From Symbiodinium natans (Eukaryota > Sar > Dinophyceae > Suessiales > Symbiodiniaceae), in contig CAJNDS010000359.1 in the NCBI GenBank assembly GCA_905221605.1, forward strand, positions 47,055-111,054: a stretch of DNA of 64,000 bases, in the 5' to 3' direction. Positions within the stretch are counted from its first letter, which is position 1; every line of letters begins with the position of its first letter. Position numbers and translations under genes: made by a program. The notes under the pieces were generated by a model, which worked only from the letters and a program-made list of their open reading frames with translations, was not told where the DNA came from and did no database searches. Positions 12,645 through 24,021 of this stretch are shown in pieces.

Positions 12645-12932
12645 CTAAGTGAGAAAACGAAATGGAGTGTAGATCGCTCGGGATTCCCTACATACACAGA
12701 CTCGGATGCAAAATTCTCTGGCGCCCACTCCAACACTACAGGGCACCGCGGCACCACTACAACTACAAGGGGCTCATGATCAAGGCAGGTCTTTCGACAC
12801 GTCAATAGGGCTTGGGAGATGTGTCGAAACAGAAGGCAAAGAAAAGTCCCAAGAATCTGCCTCAGCCTGAGTTCTGACCGTGAACTGTTTCATGAGGTTT
12901 GCCAGGCTACACTTTTGCATGCAAGCAGCTAT

Positions 12933-13032
12933 TGTTGAAGCACTCCACCACTTTGCAGTTATCAGTTGTGGTGCAGGATGTGCAAGTGCCGCCAGTAACA
13001 TTCCTGTGAAGCTGGCAAGGGCATGTGCATGT
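12933..13032 (-). CDS. Cys-repeat exon
   Basis: Encodes TCTCPCQLHRNVTGGTCTSC followed by TTTDNCKVVECFN, so it holds almost the entire first half of a repeat. The acceptor (...TTGAG|ACA) and the exact donor are uncertain; an N-V-T glycosylation sequon is present. Confidence 0.6.
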
Positions 13033-13232
13033 CTCAAGGGGCTTGGGATTTAGGAGAGTTTTTTCAGGAGTCCGTCGGGGTCTAGGGTGGCAGCATCACA
13101 AGCTCAAGAGACTCAAGAGAATAAGGCATGGTCCACTGAGATGGGACTGATCGTGTTTGGCAAACCTCATGAAGACATTCCCAGCATAACCGCAAAACAC
13201 CTCGCCTTTGCAAGCAAGCTGCTTACAAACGC

Positions 13233-13349
13233 CTTCACAGCCGTTGGAGTTGTTCCCGTCGAAGTTAAAGGTGTTTGGCGGGCAGGAGGTAAGCTCATCG
13301 CAAACCTCGGGGCTGCTTCCAACGCTCGAGCAATGAGCCCCCCAGACAC
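13233..13349 (-). CDS. Cys-repeat exon
   Basis: One of the two longest exons (117 nt). It encodes VWGAHCSSVGSSPEVCDELT then SCPPNTFNFDGNNSNGCE, covering from the C-x-x-C region to NGCE without interruption. The acceptor is CTGCAG|G and the donor GC. Confidence 0.7.
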
Positions 13350-13778
13350 CTGCAGTAGAGCGCAGCATGAATTGCAGAGTCGGCTACAGTCATGTCAGCT
13401 TGTCCAACTTCCCAAAAAGTCGGGGCCGGATCTCACGGATCTGACGGATCTGTGTCGCAGCTGCATGTAGCAGCTTAGCTCGTCACTCTCGTACCCTCAA
13501 GATGGCTCTGCCGTTGCACAAAACGCTGCGGCCACGTCGCACTGGGGCTGGAGCAGCTCAGACAAAGGCCCCAGATCACCCGCCTGAGCTCTTTATTCTT
13601 TGATTTGCTCCATATTGCTCCCATCGCTTGAGTGCTCGTTCCCAAAGTGTTTCGCGTGCTATTGCCTCCTCGGCCTTTTCGAAGGACTGGCTTTTTCCAG
13701 ACAGTAGCCACTAGTCTGATCTATCCGAATCAATCTATCCGGCAAGGAATGGGAAGCTTTATGCTGAGATCAATGTGC

Positions 13779-13855
13779 CATGGTGTTGGAGCCCAGCGTC
13801 GGACAGGTAACCTCACACCCAGTCTCGACGAGACCATCCACATCAAAGTAGTTTC
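13779..13855 (-). CDS. NGCE-repeat exon
   Basis: Encodes NYFDVDGLVETGCEVTCP then TLGSNTM. The exon may instead stop at a GT right after GCE (13,812), but the following C-P-x-L-G-S is so repeat-like that I extend it to a GC donor at 13,779. It joins in frame to 14,010-14,063. Confidence 0.65.
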
Positions 13856-14009
13856 CTTAAGCGTGTTGCTTCGCCACGTCGTCTGGAAGATCCTAACCCT
13901 ACTTTTGCCAGGGTTCTATCGTGATCATGAAAGCTATTGGTACAGCACGAGTAAATCACCATGATTCACTTGGCACGACCCAAAGACCCGGCCCACTGCA
14001 GCACGGCTC

Positions 14010-14063
14010 GATTGCACTCAATCTTTGTACATCGCTGCGAGCTTGCGCAGGACACACATGTAC
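14010..14063 (-). CDS. Cys-repeat exon
   Basis: A 54-nt exon encoding TCVSCASSQRCTKIECN, a textbook C-x-x-C...C-x-x-I-x-C block. The acceptor is GCCAG|G and the donor GA; phases agree on both sides. Confidence 0.75.
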
Positions 14064-14259
14064 CTGGCGGCAGGCTGGCTTCCAGCTGTCCAACTTGAGG
14101 CCATTCCTTTAGTGCATCGATGTCACGGGCATTTGCCAGTTTACACAGTTTTTTCATGATTGTGTCGCCTGCGAGGCTCCGAGGCATGCTGAGCGTGAAC
14201 GCTGTGTCCGGCAATGTGATAGCTGTGATGGCTCCGGGTTCGGCCCGCACATGACGCGC

Positions 14260-14284
14260 CTTGGAGAACTTGTGGGCAGGTCTC
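14260..14284 (-). CDS. 25-nt Cys-repeat micro-exon
   Basis: Only 25 nt, encoding ETCPQVLQ, the C-P-x-V element alone. It is accepted because it joins in frame on both sides, giving NGCE-ETCPQVLQ-GTCVSC. The acceptor is CCAG|G and the donor GC. Confidence 0.65.
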
Positions 14285-14392
14285 CTGGCCGACATGTTGA
14301 ACCCGGGACACGTTGGCTGTTGCCGCATTGAAGAGATCTCCAGAGCCTCTAGACCAGAAGATGAAAAGAGGAGACATCTCTTGAATTCGGTC

Positions 14393-14442
14393 CTCGCAGC
14401 CATTGCTGATGTTCCAATCGTCGTTAAACCAGTTGTCATCGC
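14393..14442 (-). CDS. NGCE-repeat exon
   Basis: A 50-nt exon encoding DDNWFNDDWNISNGCE. The acceptor is ATCAG|G and the donor GA. The calcium-loop-like Asp/Asn residues are kept although Gly is replaced by Trp. Confidence 0.7.
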
Positions 14443-16100
14443 CTGATATAGAGATATCAGATTTAGTGTAAGATCCCCACTCGCAAAAACAGTCCACCAC
14501 AGAGAAACGGCCTCAGATCCCAAGCAAATCCAGAACTACACCAGCCAAGATTCATGCAATGCTGTCGCAGGCATGTGGCCTCGCATGCCAGGATTTTCGG
14601 GTGTGGAGTTGTCGCAAAAGCCCACACGAGAGGAACCTTGTTTGGCTTTCATCCCTGCCAAACATCAACCTGAAGGCGGAACTCGTCAGGCTCCAGCTGG
14701 GAACCCAGTTGAGAAACACCAGAACCGTCAACCCCTTAAACTTCTAGATTCCACGAAAGATGAACAATCAACCTGGCCTCAGCCATCAAAGCCAGGCAAG
14801 TAGAGGAACATCTGCAAGTTAGTTTGACTTGAATTTAAAGATCTCTCCACCTCCACCAAAATACATGCTGCAGGCAGCCATCTCCAGCAGCGGGATGAAT
14901 GAGGACCAAGGGCAACCCCAGACCGAGCGCAACACCCCAAAAGAGCCACAAAATAGCACCACAAACCCCCCACGATCATCAAACACCCGTAGGGCATGAG
15001 CCGCCAGCCCCGACTCTACGGGTCCGACAGCAAGCCGAGCAAGCCACGGGGTGAGCTCAACAGCATAAATAAAAAAACGAAACAGATCTCGGCAACCAAG
15101 CAGGTGTGGCACTTGCAGCAATCTCCTCCGCACGCAAAAGCGCTCAAACCCACAAACACCCGAAAAAAATAAGGCATCCCGAAGCGCACTCGTGGTGACA
15201 AATGAAATTTTGGAAGTAACGCGAAGGCGCCGCAAAAGAGTGAGACGGGACTAGTGGCTGCCAAACTCCGGCATCCGGCACCAGGCTTAGGCATCTGAGG
15301 CACAAGGATACGCGCCGAGTTTTACCCGAGACGGTGAGTTCGGGCTTGTCGGCTCTTCCACCGGCGGATTGGCCTTTTTGGCCTTCGGTACCGGGTCCCC
15401 CCGGCACTCGCAACATGCGATGCACACTGTGCGCAGCAACCCTCTGCTCACTCTGCTCATTCTGCTGTCCTTGCCGGCGTCCGCTCCGACTTGGAACATC
15501 TTGGGGTCAACTGACCGCGGCACGGCGACAGGCGTGCTTGCAGCCCACAGGCTTGATCTCTGGAGTTCCGCCCACGCGTCCACGCGCGTAACATCGCTTC
15601 TGTTGCTTCCAGTCTTGCATATAGTCTTGCAACCTAAAATTACTTTGCCGAAAATGCAAGGCGGGTCCGGAGAAGTAGAACCGCGGCCACAGGCCTGGAT
15701 CATGAAGCCCGCGGCCACAGCAGTGCACGCGTCCAATGCCTCTGCACAAGCTGACCGCTCCGCCGCTCCTGCTGGCCGTCGCGGCAGCGAGTAAGAGCAA
15801 CTGACACGCCCTGCCCGGCACGCCGCAGCGAGGGTCGAGGCATCCTGGAGAGGTCGTACGGGAAAGCCTTGAGAGTTCAGAACGGTTCAGAAGGCCAGGA
15901 GACGGCGGGGGCAGATGACCAACCTGACCCTGCTGGGAGCACCTGCCAACCTGCGGGGCTGCGGCAACAGCCCATGCAAAGGACAGCGTGCGCTTGACGC
16001 AGGTGAGGGGATGGTCTGAAATGTGAAAGATACACAAGAGTGCTAGTGATGCACGATGAAATTTGACATAACTTGACACAAGTCTCCGAAACTATCCAAC
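14443..16100. other. Intron-like stretch, no confident exon
   Basis: Two repeat-like scraps occur on the minus strand: ACEATC near 14,570 next to DNSTPEN in another frame, and GCKHAC near 15,540. Neither has good splice sites. A 138-codon minus frame at 14,819-15,235 has no recognisable motif. Confidence 0.35.
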
Positions 16101-16185
16101 CTGGATGCTGGTGCAGCTAGTGGGCCTTGCACAGAAGGTACAGCTGCCATGGCTTACGACCGGACACGTAGTCTCACAGCCGTTC
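16101..16185 (-). CDS. NGCE-repeat exon
   Basis: An 85-nt exon encoding NGCETTCPVVSHGSCTFC then ARPTSCTSIQ, a nearly complete first half of a repeat. The acceptor is TCACAG|G and the donor GT. It joins in frame to 16,513-16,571 to give DSDARNGCE. Confidence 0.75.
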
Positions 16186-16512
16186 CTGTGACCGAGTTGT
16201 GGCAAAATGCTGGTTTCACGGACTCACGGCTTCGTGGAGCAGGATTTGCGAAGATTTGCTAAGATTCGCTGAGCTCCCATCTTTCTTCCAAATTCTACCA
16301 CAGCTCGTAGCACCTGAAAACATGCCACAACGGCCGTCCCTGGACTTCTGATTTGAAAGTGATACTCCGGTGGCTGCGCCTAAGCAACCACATGGCTCCA
16401 AGCATCACAGGCAGACTTGGTAGACATATTCCCATGGCAGTGGCAGTGCAGCCTACAGTAGGCTTTCAGTTGCGCTTCTGGGGGCTACATTGGCTACGTA
16501 CCAGCACTGGTC

Positions 16513-16571
16513 CTGGCATCGCTGTCCACGTCGAACCAGTTCTTCTCACAGACCAGCGCTGTGCAAAGGCG
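16513..16571 (-). CDS. Cys-repeat exon
   Basis: Encodes RLCTALVCEKNWFDVDSDA, linking the C-x-x-L-x-C element to the D-x-D loop in one exon. The acceptor is ACAAG|C and the donor GA. Confidence 0.7.
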
Positions 16572-16756
16572 CTTGTCCCCTTCGCAGCAGCAAAAGAAAA
16601 CTACTCGTGATACTAAGATCTAAGGAGGCATCAGTACAAAGAGAGAATACAAATAGTGATCATGGCCGCCGTTCTGGCACAAACCGCTCTCTTGCACCTC
16701 GCTACTCAAGCGTGCACATTGATTGCATCTGCAGCTACCCGCATCTACCCGCCTTC

Positions 16757-16815
16757 CATCAGTCCACAGCTGGTGCACACGGCATGGCCGACCTTCGGAC
16801 ACAGCACTTCGCAGC
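16757..16815 (-). CDS. NGCE-repeat exon
   Basis: Encodes GCEVLCPKVGHAVCTSCGLM. The intron falls inside the Gly codon of NGCE: the previous exon ends AAC G and this one starts GC TGC GAA. The donor is GA in the frame-keeping model. Confidence 0.75.
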
Positions 16816-16913
16816 CTCAGGCCACGGTCACAGCATGTCACAGCGCTTCCGAGCTTCCCTTCCATGCAGCTTTCTTGAGATGGCCACATCTACACGTTCA
16901 CCAAGGCTGGGGC

Positions 16914-16955
16914 CGTTTGCTGCCAAACCGTCCTGGTCAAAGAAGTTGTCATGAC
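16914..16955 (-). CDS. FFDxDG-repeat exon
   Basis: A 42-nt exon encoding HDNFFDQDGLAAN. The acceptor is CTCACAG|G and the donor GC. It reads in frame into 16,757-16,815 but is one base out with the exon at 17,587. Confidence 0.7.
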
Positions 16956-17586
16956 CTGTGAGAGAGGCTGGGACTGGACATGGGAATGGCTTCCGCCTCG
17001 GAACAAAGGCAAGGTTCCCGCAGGAACCTCCAATTTCCCCTTTCATTCGGCGAGTGCCGACCTTTTTCGTTCATCTTAGGGGTATTAAGGCTATATAGAT
17101 GCTAGGCACACTGCGCTCTGCAGCGCATGACGATGCATGTTATCTCTTCAGTCAAAGCAACGATATTTGAACCCAAGACGTTGCTTGGAGTACACAACGC
17201 TCCTAACTCCACAGACCGTTTTTGTCTGAAACAACTGAGCTAGAGTGTAGAAAGATGTCTGCCGAGAATACCTGCCGATTCTCGGTGAATTGTTGCTCGT
17301 CCTCGTGGCTCTGCAGAAGGCTCCATCATCACCATCAACTGCCACAAAACCCACAAACGATAGGTGTTTTTTCATATTTTTCCGAGGCAACCAAACCGCG
17401 TGATATTAATGTCAGGGTTTCTGGTGTTGGCAACCCGACGATGCCGCGAAAACAGCGTGGCTTTAGCACTTCCGTACCACTTTTCCAAGGCATGGGCTTC
17501 GATCCGCCCGAGCACGGGATGGGAACGCACCGGGAAAGCCTTCTGACGTGGTTGGATTTTGAGATTGGGATCCTGATCCTCTTTGC

Positions 17587-17627
17587 CAAGAAGCATTTGA
17601 CAGAAGTGCAGTCGGAGGGGCTGTTGC
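17587..17627 (-). CDS. Cys-repeat exon
   Basis: A 41-nt exon encoding NSPSDCTSVKCFL, the C-x-x-V-x-C part. The acceptor is CCAAG|G and the donor GC. Junctions on both sides are off by exactly one base. Confidence 0.6.
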
Positions 17628-17909
17628 CTTGGTGCACAGCAGCGGAAACGAACCTAAAGCCCTGTACAACACGAACAAACGTTGGGATTTCCTAAGCAGA
17701 AGTCACGCACAAACGCCATGGATATCCAACACACCAAACCTGACAAAACGCTGAGGCTTCTCACCTCGACCATACAATAACTGTACATGCAACTACTAGG
17801 CCTCCGTGAGCCCTCAGAAGAACTCACAATGCTTAAGGCCTGCAGGAACCACTCCCACAAAACGTGAAGATCGAGAAGGTCCTTGCGGCCCATTTAGCCC
17901 AAAAAACAC

Positions 17910-17966
17910 CAAGAGACACGACAGGCAGTCACCGCCCGGCACAGCATTGCATGCTGCTTCGCAGCT
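17910..17966 (-). CDS. CE-repeat exon
   Basis: A 57-nt exon encoding SCEAACNAVPGGDCLSCLL. Ser replaces Gly of NGCE and Asn replaces Pro of the C-P pair. The acceptor is GTCAG|A and the donor GT. Confidence 0.6.
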
Positions 17967-18034
17967 CTGACGGTCTCCTTAGGGCTCCGTCGCTGTTCTA
18001 CGGCTGGAAGGTTGAAAGCGCTCTGCTCTCACAG

Positions 18035-18262
18035 GGAGAGAGAGAAAGAGAGAAAGAGAGAAAGCGAGAGAGAGACAGAAAGAGAGAGAGAGAGAGCAAA
18101 AGAAACAGAGAGAGAGAGAGAGAGTGAGAGGGAGAGCGAGAGTGAGAGTGGGAGTGAGAGTGAGAGGGAGTGTGAGAGGGAGTGTGAGAGGGAGAGTGGG
18201 AGTGGGAGTGGGAGTGAGAGTGAGAGGGAGTGTGAGGGGGAGAGCGAGAGAGCGAGAGAGCC
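18035..18262. repeat. GAGA/GTGAGA-rich repeat within an intron
   Basis: A purine run of GAGAGA, GAAAGAGA and GGGAGTGTGAGA units. All frames are open and no peptide here should be believed. It lies in the intron between the repeat exons at 17,966 and 18,487. Confidence 0.9.
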
Positions 18263-18486
18263 CGTGGTGTGGTTGGGTTGAAGGAGTCAGTGTTGTCCAG
18301 CCTTCGAGGAAATTGCCGTGCCGGAATGGGGCTGCAAGCCAGGTCGTGTGCGTCTGACCGAGCAGACTCAATGTGAAAGTTCGGGATGCGTGCCTTTCCA
18401 CGGGAGGCCGCCCCGGGTCCGGCGGTCGCATGTCAACTCCCTACGCAGAGGTACTAACGCTCTGCGGCAGATTGCGGCACAGGATC

Positions 18487-18528
18487 CATCCGCGTCGAAG
18501 AAGTTGGAGCGGCAGGTAATGTTGGTGC
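18487..18528 (-). CDS. FFDxDG-repeat exon
   Basis: Encodes TNITCRSNFFDADG. It joins the exon at 19,407 in the middle of a Cys codon (T|GC), restoring Q-C-T-N-I-T-C. That codon-splitting match is strong evidence for the model. The donor is GA; a GT six bases on is an alternative. Confidence 0.75.
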
Positions 18529-19406
18529 CTCAGTGCGGCAACGGCTGGAGACTTCTTCTCCTTACAACGTGCGGACACATCTTTTTGACCTCCACCTCTT
18601 TCCCGCCCTCTTCTCTTACATTTTCTCGACCCTCGTGCTTTTGGAACGCTCCCCTCTTTTTGGCGTACCTATCTTTTCTTCAATCCCTCCTGTGTTTCCT
18701 TCCATCTTGCCCCACCTTCGTTTCTTCAATTTTCTTCCTCCCCTTGTTCGTTTGAAAACTGCTCCTTCCCGGCACCAGCTGCGGCACTCAAATTAGGGGA
18801 TAGGATTAGGGGGACCCTTGGGAATATAGACCCTCTGAATAAGGTCCCTGTTTAAGAGAGCCAGAAGAGGGTTAAGAAGGGGTTCCCTTTTAAGGGTCCC
18901 CCATCCTACTTAGGACAAATCTGCGGCTCAAGTTCACAAGCCGATGTACTTGTTTAAGTGTAGGCAAATCCTGGCCACAAGAGATATGTTTGACGGGTGG
19001 CCCCATGTTTTCCGGGGTTTGCTTCATGGCGCCCGAATCGCAAGCGACTACGGCCTTGACGCCGTCCAAGAATTAACTCGGCTCAGAAGCAGACCGCAGG
19101 TTTCCTGTTTCCGGAAGCATGAAAGCCCAGCCACAGGCACCACGGCCTCAACACTTTTTGCGCCCCAAGAATATCGCAAGCCCAGGTTTCTAGGATTATG
19201 CTAAATATGTCAATGTCTCTAAAGTCTACAGTCTAAACGGCCTCAACCCGCCTCAAACCGTAGGACGCCGCAACTCTACAATGACGTGGCTGTTAGAACC
19301 CCAGCACGATCGCATGCTGCTCTGGGATGCTTTTGCTGGACAGTTTCCTGGGCTTTGGCACCATGCAACCCCAGCCTCAAAAAGCTAAAGTGCTCATCCG
19401 AGGGGC

Positions 19407-19472
19407 ACTGGCTTGAACTGCTGCAACTTTCGCAGATGCCGTTCGTGACGTTGGGGCAGCTGGTCTCGCAAC
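19407..19472 (-). CDS. NGCE-repeat exon
   Basis: Encodes (N)GCETSCPNVTNGICESCS then SSSQ, ending inside the next Cys codon. The acceptor is GTGCAG|G and the donor GC. An N-V-T sequon is present. Confidence 0.75.
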
Positions 19473-19668
19473 CTGCACGCAGCAAGAAAGACCAGAAGCC
19501 GGCCCTGACGATGACCAAAGCCCCAAACCAAGTTCCCGGAATCCCATCCGTCGATGTGAGGGTCAAACCCGCGTGAACGCGATGCTAGATCAAACACAGG
19601 GACCTTGCCCCATCACGCTTCGAGAACATCCCTGCCAGTCAAGCCGAACCATGTCAAGGACAAGGGGC

Positions 19669-19717
19669 CATTCTCCGGATCCCCATCGTCATCAAAGAAG
19701 TTGGCATCGCACTCAAC
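19669..19717 (-). CDS. FFDxDG-repeat exon
   Basis: A 49-nt exon encoding VECDANFFDDDGDPEN, ending in the first base of the Gly codon of NGCE. The acceptor is TGCAAG|G and the donor GC. Confidence 0.75.
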
Positions 19718-19936
19718 CTTGCACGATTACAGTACACCCTCAGCACACACCACGCAAAACTCTCGAGGGGCATAGCATGGTATAACCTGAGAGCTCAGAG
19801 GACCCCCGAGTTTTGAGACTTCCGTTTTGGAAGAAACTCCGGATGAAAGACGAAAATCTGACGAGACGTAAAGAGGTAACGGCAAGCACCGTTTAGTCCC
19901 TAAGAATCCCAAAGAGTCCCTGAAGCAGTCCCAAGC

Positions 19937-20019
19937 CTTCGAGCAGGTTCCCACTGTTTGGCAGTCGACGCAGCTGCCTCGAGGAACCTCCGGACACCGC
20001 ATGGTGGAGACGAAAGCCG
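19937..20019 (-). CDS. Cys-repeat exon
   Basis: Encodes AFVSTMRCPEVPRGSCVDC then QTVGTCSK. The acceptor is CCTAG|C and the donor GC. It joins in frame to VECDANFF, giving the expected C-x-x-V-x-C. Confidence 0.7.
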
Positions 20020-21006
20020 CTAGGAACGGAAGATGCTTCTGCAACGGTCATACATGGTCATACCACAACCTCAGCGCATCGCACGACATGCGGGGTCGAA
20101 AATCTCAAGGACGTAACCCAAACTTAGCACACAACTAAACTACTTCACCAAGCTTCACACGAACAAAAACCTTTGCCCTGCAAAACTTATGGGCCGTTGG
20201 CTTCACGACTGGCATTCGGGAGGCTTTCGTGACTTTAGCGATCAGCATGCGCATAGCATGCGCATAGCAACGAGGGCACAAGGTTTTGAAAGCTCGTCAC
20301 CTGGAGCTGCAACAAGCGCAACCAGTGGAAATGAAGGACCACTGAAGGGACTGAAGGACCGAAAACACTGAGAAAAAGGATCACGTTGGTCGCCTTCTGT
20401 CGCCTTCTCGCTGGGTTTCGAGCTCTCCCTGCAAGCTCTCGCTGGAGTAATGGCGAAGCCCGAGTCCCCAGATGCCCCCAAGAAGGCGCGTTTCCCTACT
20501 TCTGAGGGCGGCGCAAAACTGAAATACTCAAGCATTTGCAGTGCCCATGTGTTCTGAACGCCAAGGTGTTCCGGAATCTCGACTGATGTTAACATTGACA
20601 AGCCTGCATGCTGTTGTGGACAGTGGGTGACAGAAGGGTCGCCCGCTAGCATGAGACTGCCAACTACCCGGACCACGTAGTGCTGCGCAGCAACGCACCC
20701 GAACAGACAGAGTATGCTACTTCCTGCGGGCCCTATTCTTCATGGCGGCTTCACCGCGATTTTTGCAATATTAAGCAAATCCTGTGCCATCTGAGACGGC
20801 ACAGCATCTGGAAATACATGGGCCAGCAAGCCCTGTGTCGGTGAGGGATCTATGGAGCCCTTTGAAATACAAGGACAACCTGAGGCTTGCACTAATCTCT
20901 ATGAGAATCAATGGGTGTGTGGGTTTAGGGTTTAGGCTTGGGAGCCGGCAGGGAGGTACCCACAGGCCAAAACCCCCCGCCAGTGCTTCGTCAGAGCCCG
21001 TGGTGC

Positions 21007-21039
21007 CTGGCCACACTGCATCTCGCAGCCATTCATCAC
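21007..21039 (-). CDS. 33-nt NGCE micro-exon
   Basis: Exactly 11 codons, phase 0 at both ends: VMNGCEMQCGQ. Gly replaces Pro after the second Cys. The acceptor is CCGAG|G and the donor GC. Confidence 0.7.
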
Positions 21040-21129
21040 CTCGGCTTCACTTCGGCTCCGTGTCTGAGTTGACTGCGACTTACAAAAGTATATTCAATAT
21101 ATACCGCATATCGCACAGTGCCCAGCGGC

Positions 21130-21210
21130 GTCGCCATCCCGGCTCGCCCAATCCCGGTGGCAGCGCAAGGCTTGGCAGATGTCAGGGCTGTCACAGCTCA
21201 CACAGTCGGC
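21130..21210 (-). CDS. Cys-repeat exon
   Basis: Exactly 27 codons, phase 0 at both ends: ADCVSCDSPDICQALRCHRD then WASRDGD. The Phe-Asp of the loop is changed to Ala-Ser but Asp-Gly-Asp is kept. The acceptor is TTGAG|G and the donor GC. Confidence 0.75.
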
Positions 21211-21711
21211 CTCAAGACAGGCGGTCGGCTGGAAAGTTTCGTGTTCAGGTTCCGGTGTCAGATCATCGCCCATACAACCTAATTTGTGAGAAGACCAGGA
21301 CTTTCGCGGAATTTGGAGGCGTCGAACTGTTGGCACGCAAGTGCTCAGTGTTTTATGCTGTAATACTGCCAAAGTCTTCTCTGCACATTTCTGCATGCAT
21401 TGCTTTGGATTGGATCTGCCTTGTGCAGGTCTTTGCGCGCGACGTTGTGTCTACAGAGCTTCTTTCATTCGGTAAACATCTCTGTAAATGAGCCGAACCT
21501 ACAAGACGAGAACCTACTTGGGTTTGGAAATTCAAGGAACTCGACAAGTGACTATTGCAGTGCTTGCCCACAGCAGCAGTGCGTTCGATGCTCTTTGTTG
21601 TTTTTTGGGGTGTGCCTATTCTTGGTAGCCCCCGATGACTGCGAGTGTTGATGCAAACCGGAGTGGAATGACCGCCGCCAAGTATGGAACCCAGGCTGGG
21701 AAATGTCTGGC

Positions 21712-21755
21712 CTTTGACAGCTTCGGACATCCAACTTCGCAGCCGTTCGCAGCAT
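21712..21755 (-). CDS. NGCE-repeat exon
   Basis: A 44-nt exon encoding DAANGCEVGCPKLSK once the split Asp codon is restored from the upstream exon. The acceptor is GGAG|A and the donor GC. Confidence 0.75.
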
Positions 21756-21956
21756 CTCCTAAGACAGAGACTGTCGGGCACAGCACAGTAAGCGGTTGTC
21801 ATGGAACAGAATACCACCTCATTCCGCATGCACCAATCACACCAAATTTTTGCATGGTTTCAACCTTGCCTTCAGAGATGAAACCCTTGCCTCTGAAAGT
21901 AGCATGTCCCGACGCAGTAGACGCATTCCCTAAAAGCTCATTCTTGTGCCAGGCAC

Positions 21957-22000
21957 CATCTACGTCGAAGAAATTTGCATTGCAGGTCACCGCAGTGCAC
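21957..22000 (-). CDS. FFDxDG-repeat exon
   Basis: A 44-nt exon encoding CTAVTCNANFFDVD, an almost perfect repeat core. The acceptor is GCAAG|G and the donor GT. Confidence 0.75.
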
Positions 22001-22404
22001 CTTGCGAGGGTCTTTAAAGTTTCGGATATTTGCATTCAGGAGTCTTAGGGTATTAGAATTCAGGGTACGATGCGTCAGATGAGGCAGTGAGGCGGACTGA
22101 GGTGCTGCGCAATGTTGAGGATGCGCGGGGCATGGAGTTAGCAGGGCTCAAGACTTCAATCCCCAAGGCCGGTGTTGAAGAATCTCTGAGGCCTCCTTTT
22201 TCCGAGGAGAAGTTTTCTTGTCAAGCTGAAGGCGTCTTTGTCCAGTGAACTCCGACATCAACCCTAAACCCATCCCTGAAGTGCCGTCCCCGCTGTCGCC
22301 AAGTCACTGTGACGAGCTGCTGCATGCCTCAGGACATGACCGAGCCACAAGCCCAAACCTATCCCAACCTTTCGCGAAGCAGGATCAAAGAGACCAACTT
22401 GGGC

Positions 22405-22451
22405 CCCAGCATCGCAGATGCCTGCAGAGACCGATGGACAGCTCGCTTCGC
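22405..22451 (-). CDS. Cys-repeat exon lacking the NGCE cysteine
   Basis: Encodes EASCPSVSAGICDAG. The acceptor is CTCAG|G; the donor is uncertain (GC near 22,404 or nearer the Gly). If spliced to the exon at 23,471, the join reads N-G-E-A-S-C-P, with the first Cys of NGCE missing. Confidence 0.5.
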
Positions 22452-23470
22452 CTGAGCACATGCGGGAAAGTGCCCGTGGCTGAGAATTTATTGCGCCAAA
22501 CATTGCATCGTCGATATCCTGCTAGGAGCACTTCATTGTGTCTATTGCTTATCAGTTCGTACAATCAGCCTGAAATCGATTAGCCTTCCTGGCCATCACG
22601 TTTGTAATCTGAGGAGGCAGACTTGTATCAACATTAGTCGCAACATTTTTGTGGCTTGCTAACAGTTAATACCCACTGAGCCCTCAAATGGATTGCTCTG
22701 CCTCCTCATCACTCGGGCCAAAATGCTTACAACCCAAAAGTCCAAAGTCCAGCAGAGACCAAGGCCACTGGGCCACCATAGTCTCCGGCAGCTGCATGTA
22801 AGGAAACAATGTCATATGTGCATGAAAAGCTTCAAATGCCGTGGACTGTAGTGTTGTTTCTGCTTTCTTCTGTTCTTTTGTGGCTTTTTTGCTGTTCGGT
22901 TTCAGTATTTAGTGCCGGCTTTCCATTCTTCGGGTTTTGGTGACCATGCCTTTGGCTTAGGCCACCCTTCTCTCCGGTAGTTCCATGTAAGGAACACATA
23001 GGTTGTGCTGGTACGCAGCTTGTATGGAGGGTCTTCGGGGGTGGGGCTGGAGGGAGCCGTGTACCATATATGTGGCAGCGCAATCCCTTCTTTGCCTGCA
23101 ATGGGTACCCCGCCACGCCAGCCGGCATCCGGGAGCAGACGGGCAGTCGGGGCGGACGGACACCAACCTCACCCCACCCTCGCAAGTCAACCCTCCTGTG
23201 AACCCCCTATGGACCCTGTTGGTTTGCCGAGTCAGCATGGACTCGCTGCGTCGACAGGGCCATATTTTGAGCGGCTGAGAGAAAGCCACGTGTTTGTCGA
23301 ACGTTGCTCAACATGCAGGGCAGGCCGCCAGCGATAGTCGAGGGTTAGCACCCCGACAAATACAGCGGTATGAAACTTCATATAACAATCAAAACAATAA
23401 CAAAAAACACCAGCCAGCTCGGGCTAGAAAGTTCACCTTGCTTAGCGGGAAAACTTCTCCAGGGCACAGC

Positions 23471-23507
23471 CATTTCGAGCGTCTCCATCATCATTGAAGA
23501 AATTGTC
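23471..23507 (-). CDS. FFNDDG-repeat exon
   Basis: A 37-nt exon encoding DNFFNDDGDARN and the first base of Gly. The acceptor is CACAG|G and the donor GC. Confidence 0.75.
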
Positions 23508-23658
23508 CTGTGTCTAAGAGTGTCTAAGCAGCTGCTTCCTACTAGTTACTAGTTGCGCGACCTGAAGGAGAAAGACAGCGTACTCATCACTTCGTCATGC
23601 ACCACGAACTCACGAACATGCAACCCATTGCACATGAGAGAAGAGACATTTGAGTCCT

Positions 23659-23699
23659 CGCAAGCAGATAGCATGGTGCAGGTTGTGGAACTGCTACCT
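23659..23699 (-). CDS. Cys-repeat exon
   Basis: A 41-nt exon encoding (G)SSSTTCTMLSACE, phase-matched on both sides. The acceptor is CCGAG|G and the donor GA. Confidence 0.75.
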
Positions 23700-23897
23700 C
23701 GGCTTGACCCGGCAAGTACGCACCCGAGGAACCTGGACTGGGGACCTTGAAACCAAACAAATAATTAGAATAAGCCCCGTCCAGAACAAGTTCGATTACG
23801 CCTAATTCCTGATTCTTCTACGTTCGGCATGAAGGGCATGCATCCATTCCAGGAACGTGTCCTGTGTGACACGAGACACATTCGCACGTCCCACCTC

Positions 23898-23958
23898 CTT
23901 GCAATGTTGACAAGCCACAATTGGTGCACGTTGCCCTGGCCACAGCTGGGCAGGTCGC
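23898..23958 (-). CDS. Cys-repeat exon
   Basis: A 61-nt exon encoding ATCPAVARATCTNCGLSTLQ. The acceptor is TTGCAG|G and the donor GA. It joins in frame to both neighbours. Confidence 0.75.
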
Positions 23959-24021
23959 CTGCAAGTGCAGGTCGAGAAAGGTGACAGGACTGACTCTTTG
24001 GGCCCAATTGTTCATCCGTGC

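Noticed and set aside
14819-15235. 138-codon minus ORF as a separate gene
   Set aside because: No motif, no promoter or leader-like sequence, and it sits within an intron-like gap; left as unassigned.
17280-17345. Further FDxDG micro-exon (minus strand reads FVAVDGDDGAFC)
   Set aside because: No usable acceptor in the right place and spacing does not fit the repeat; kept out of the model.
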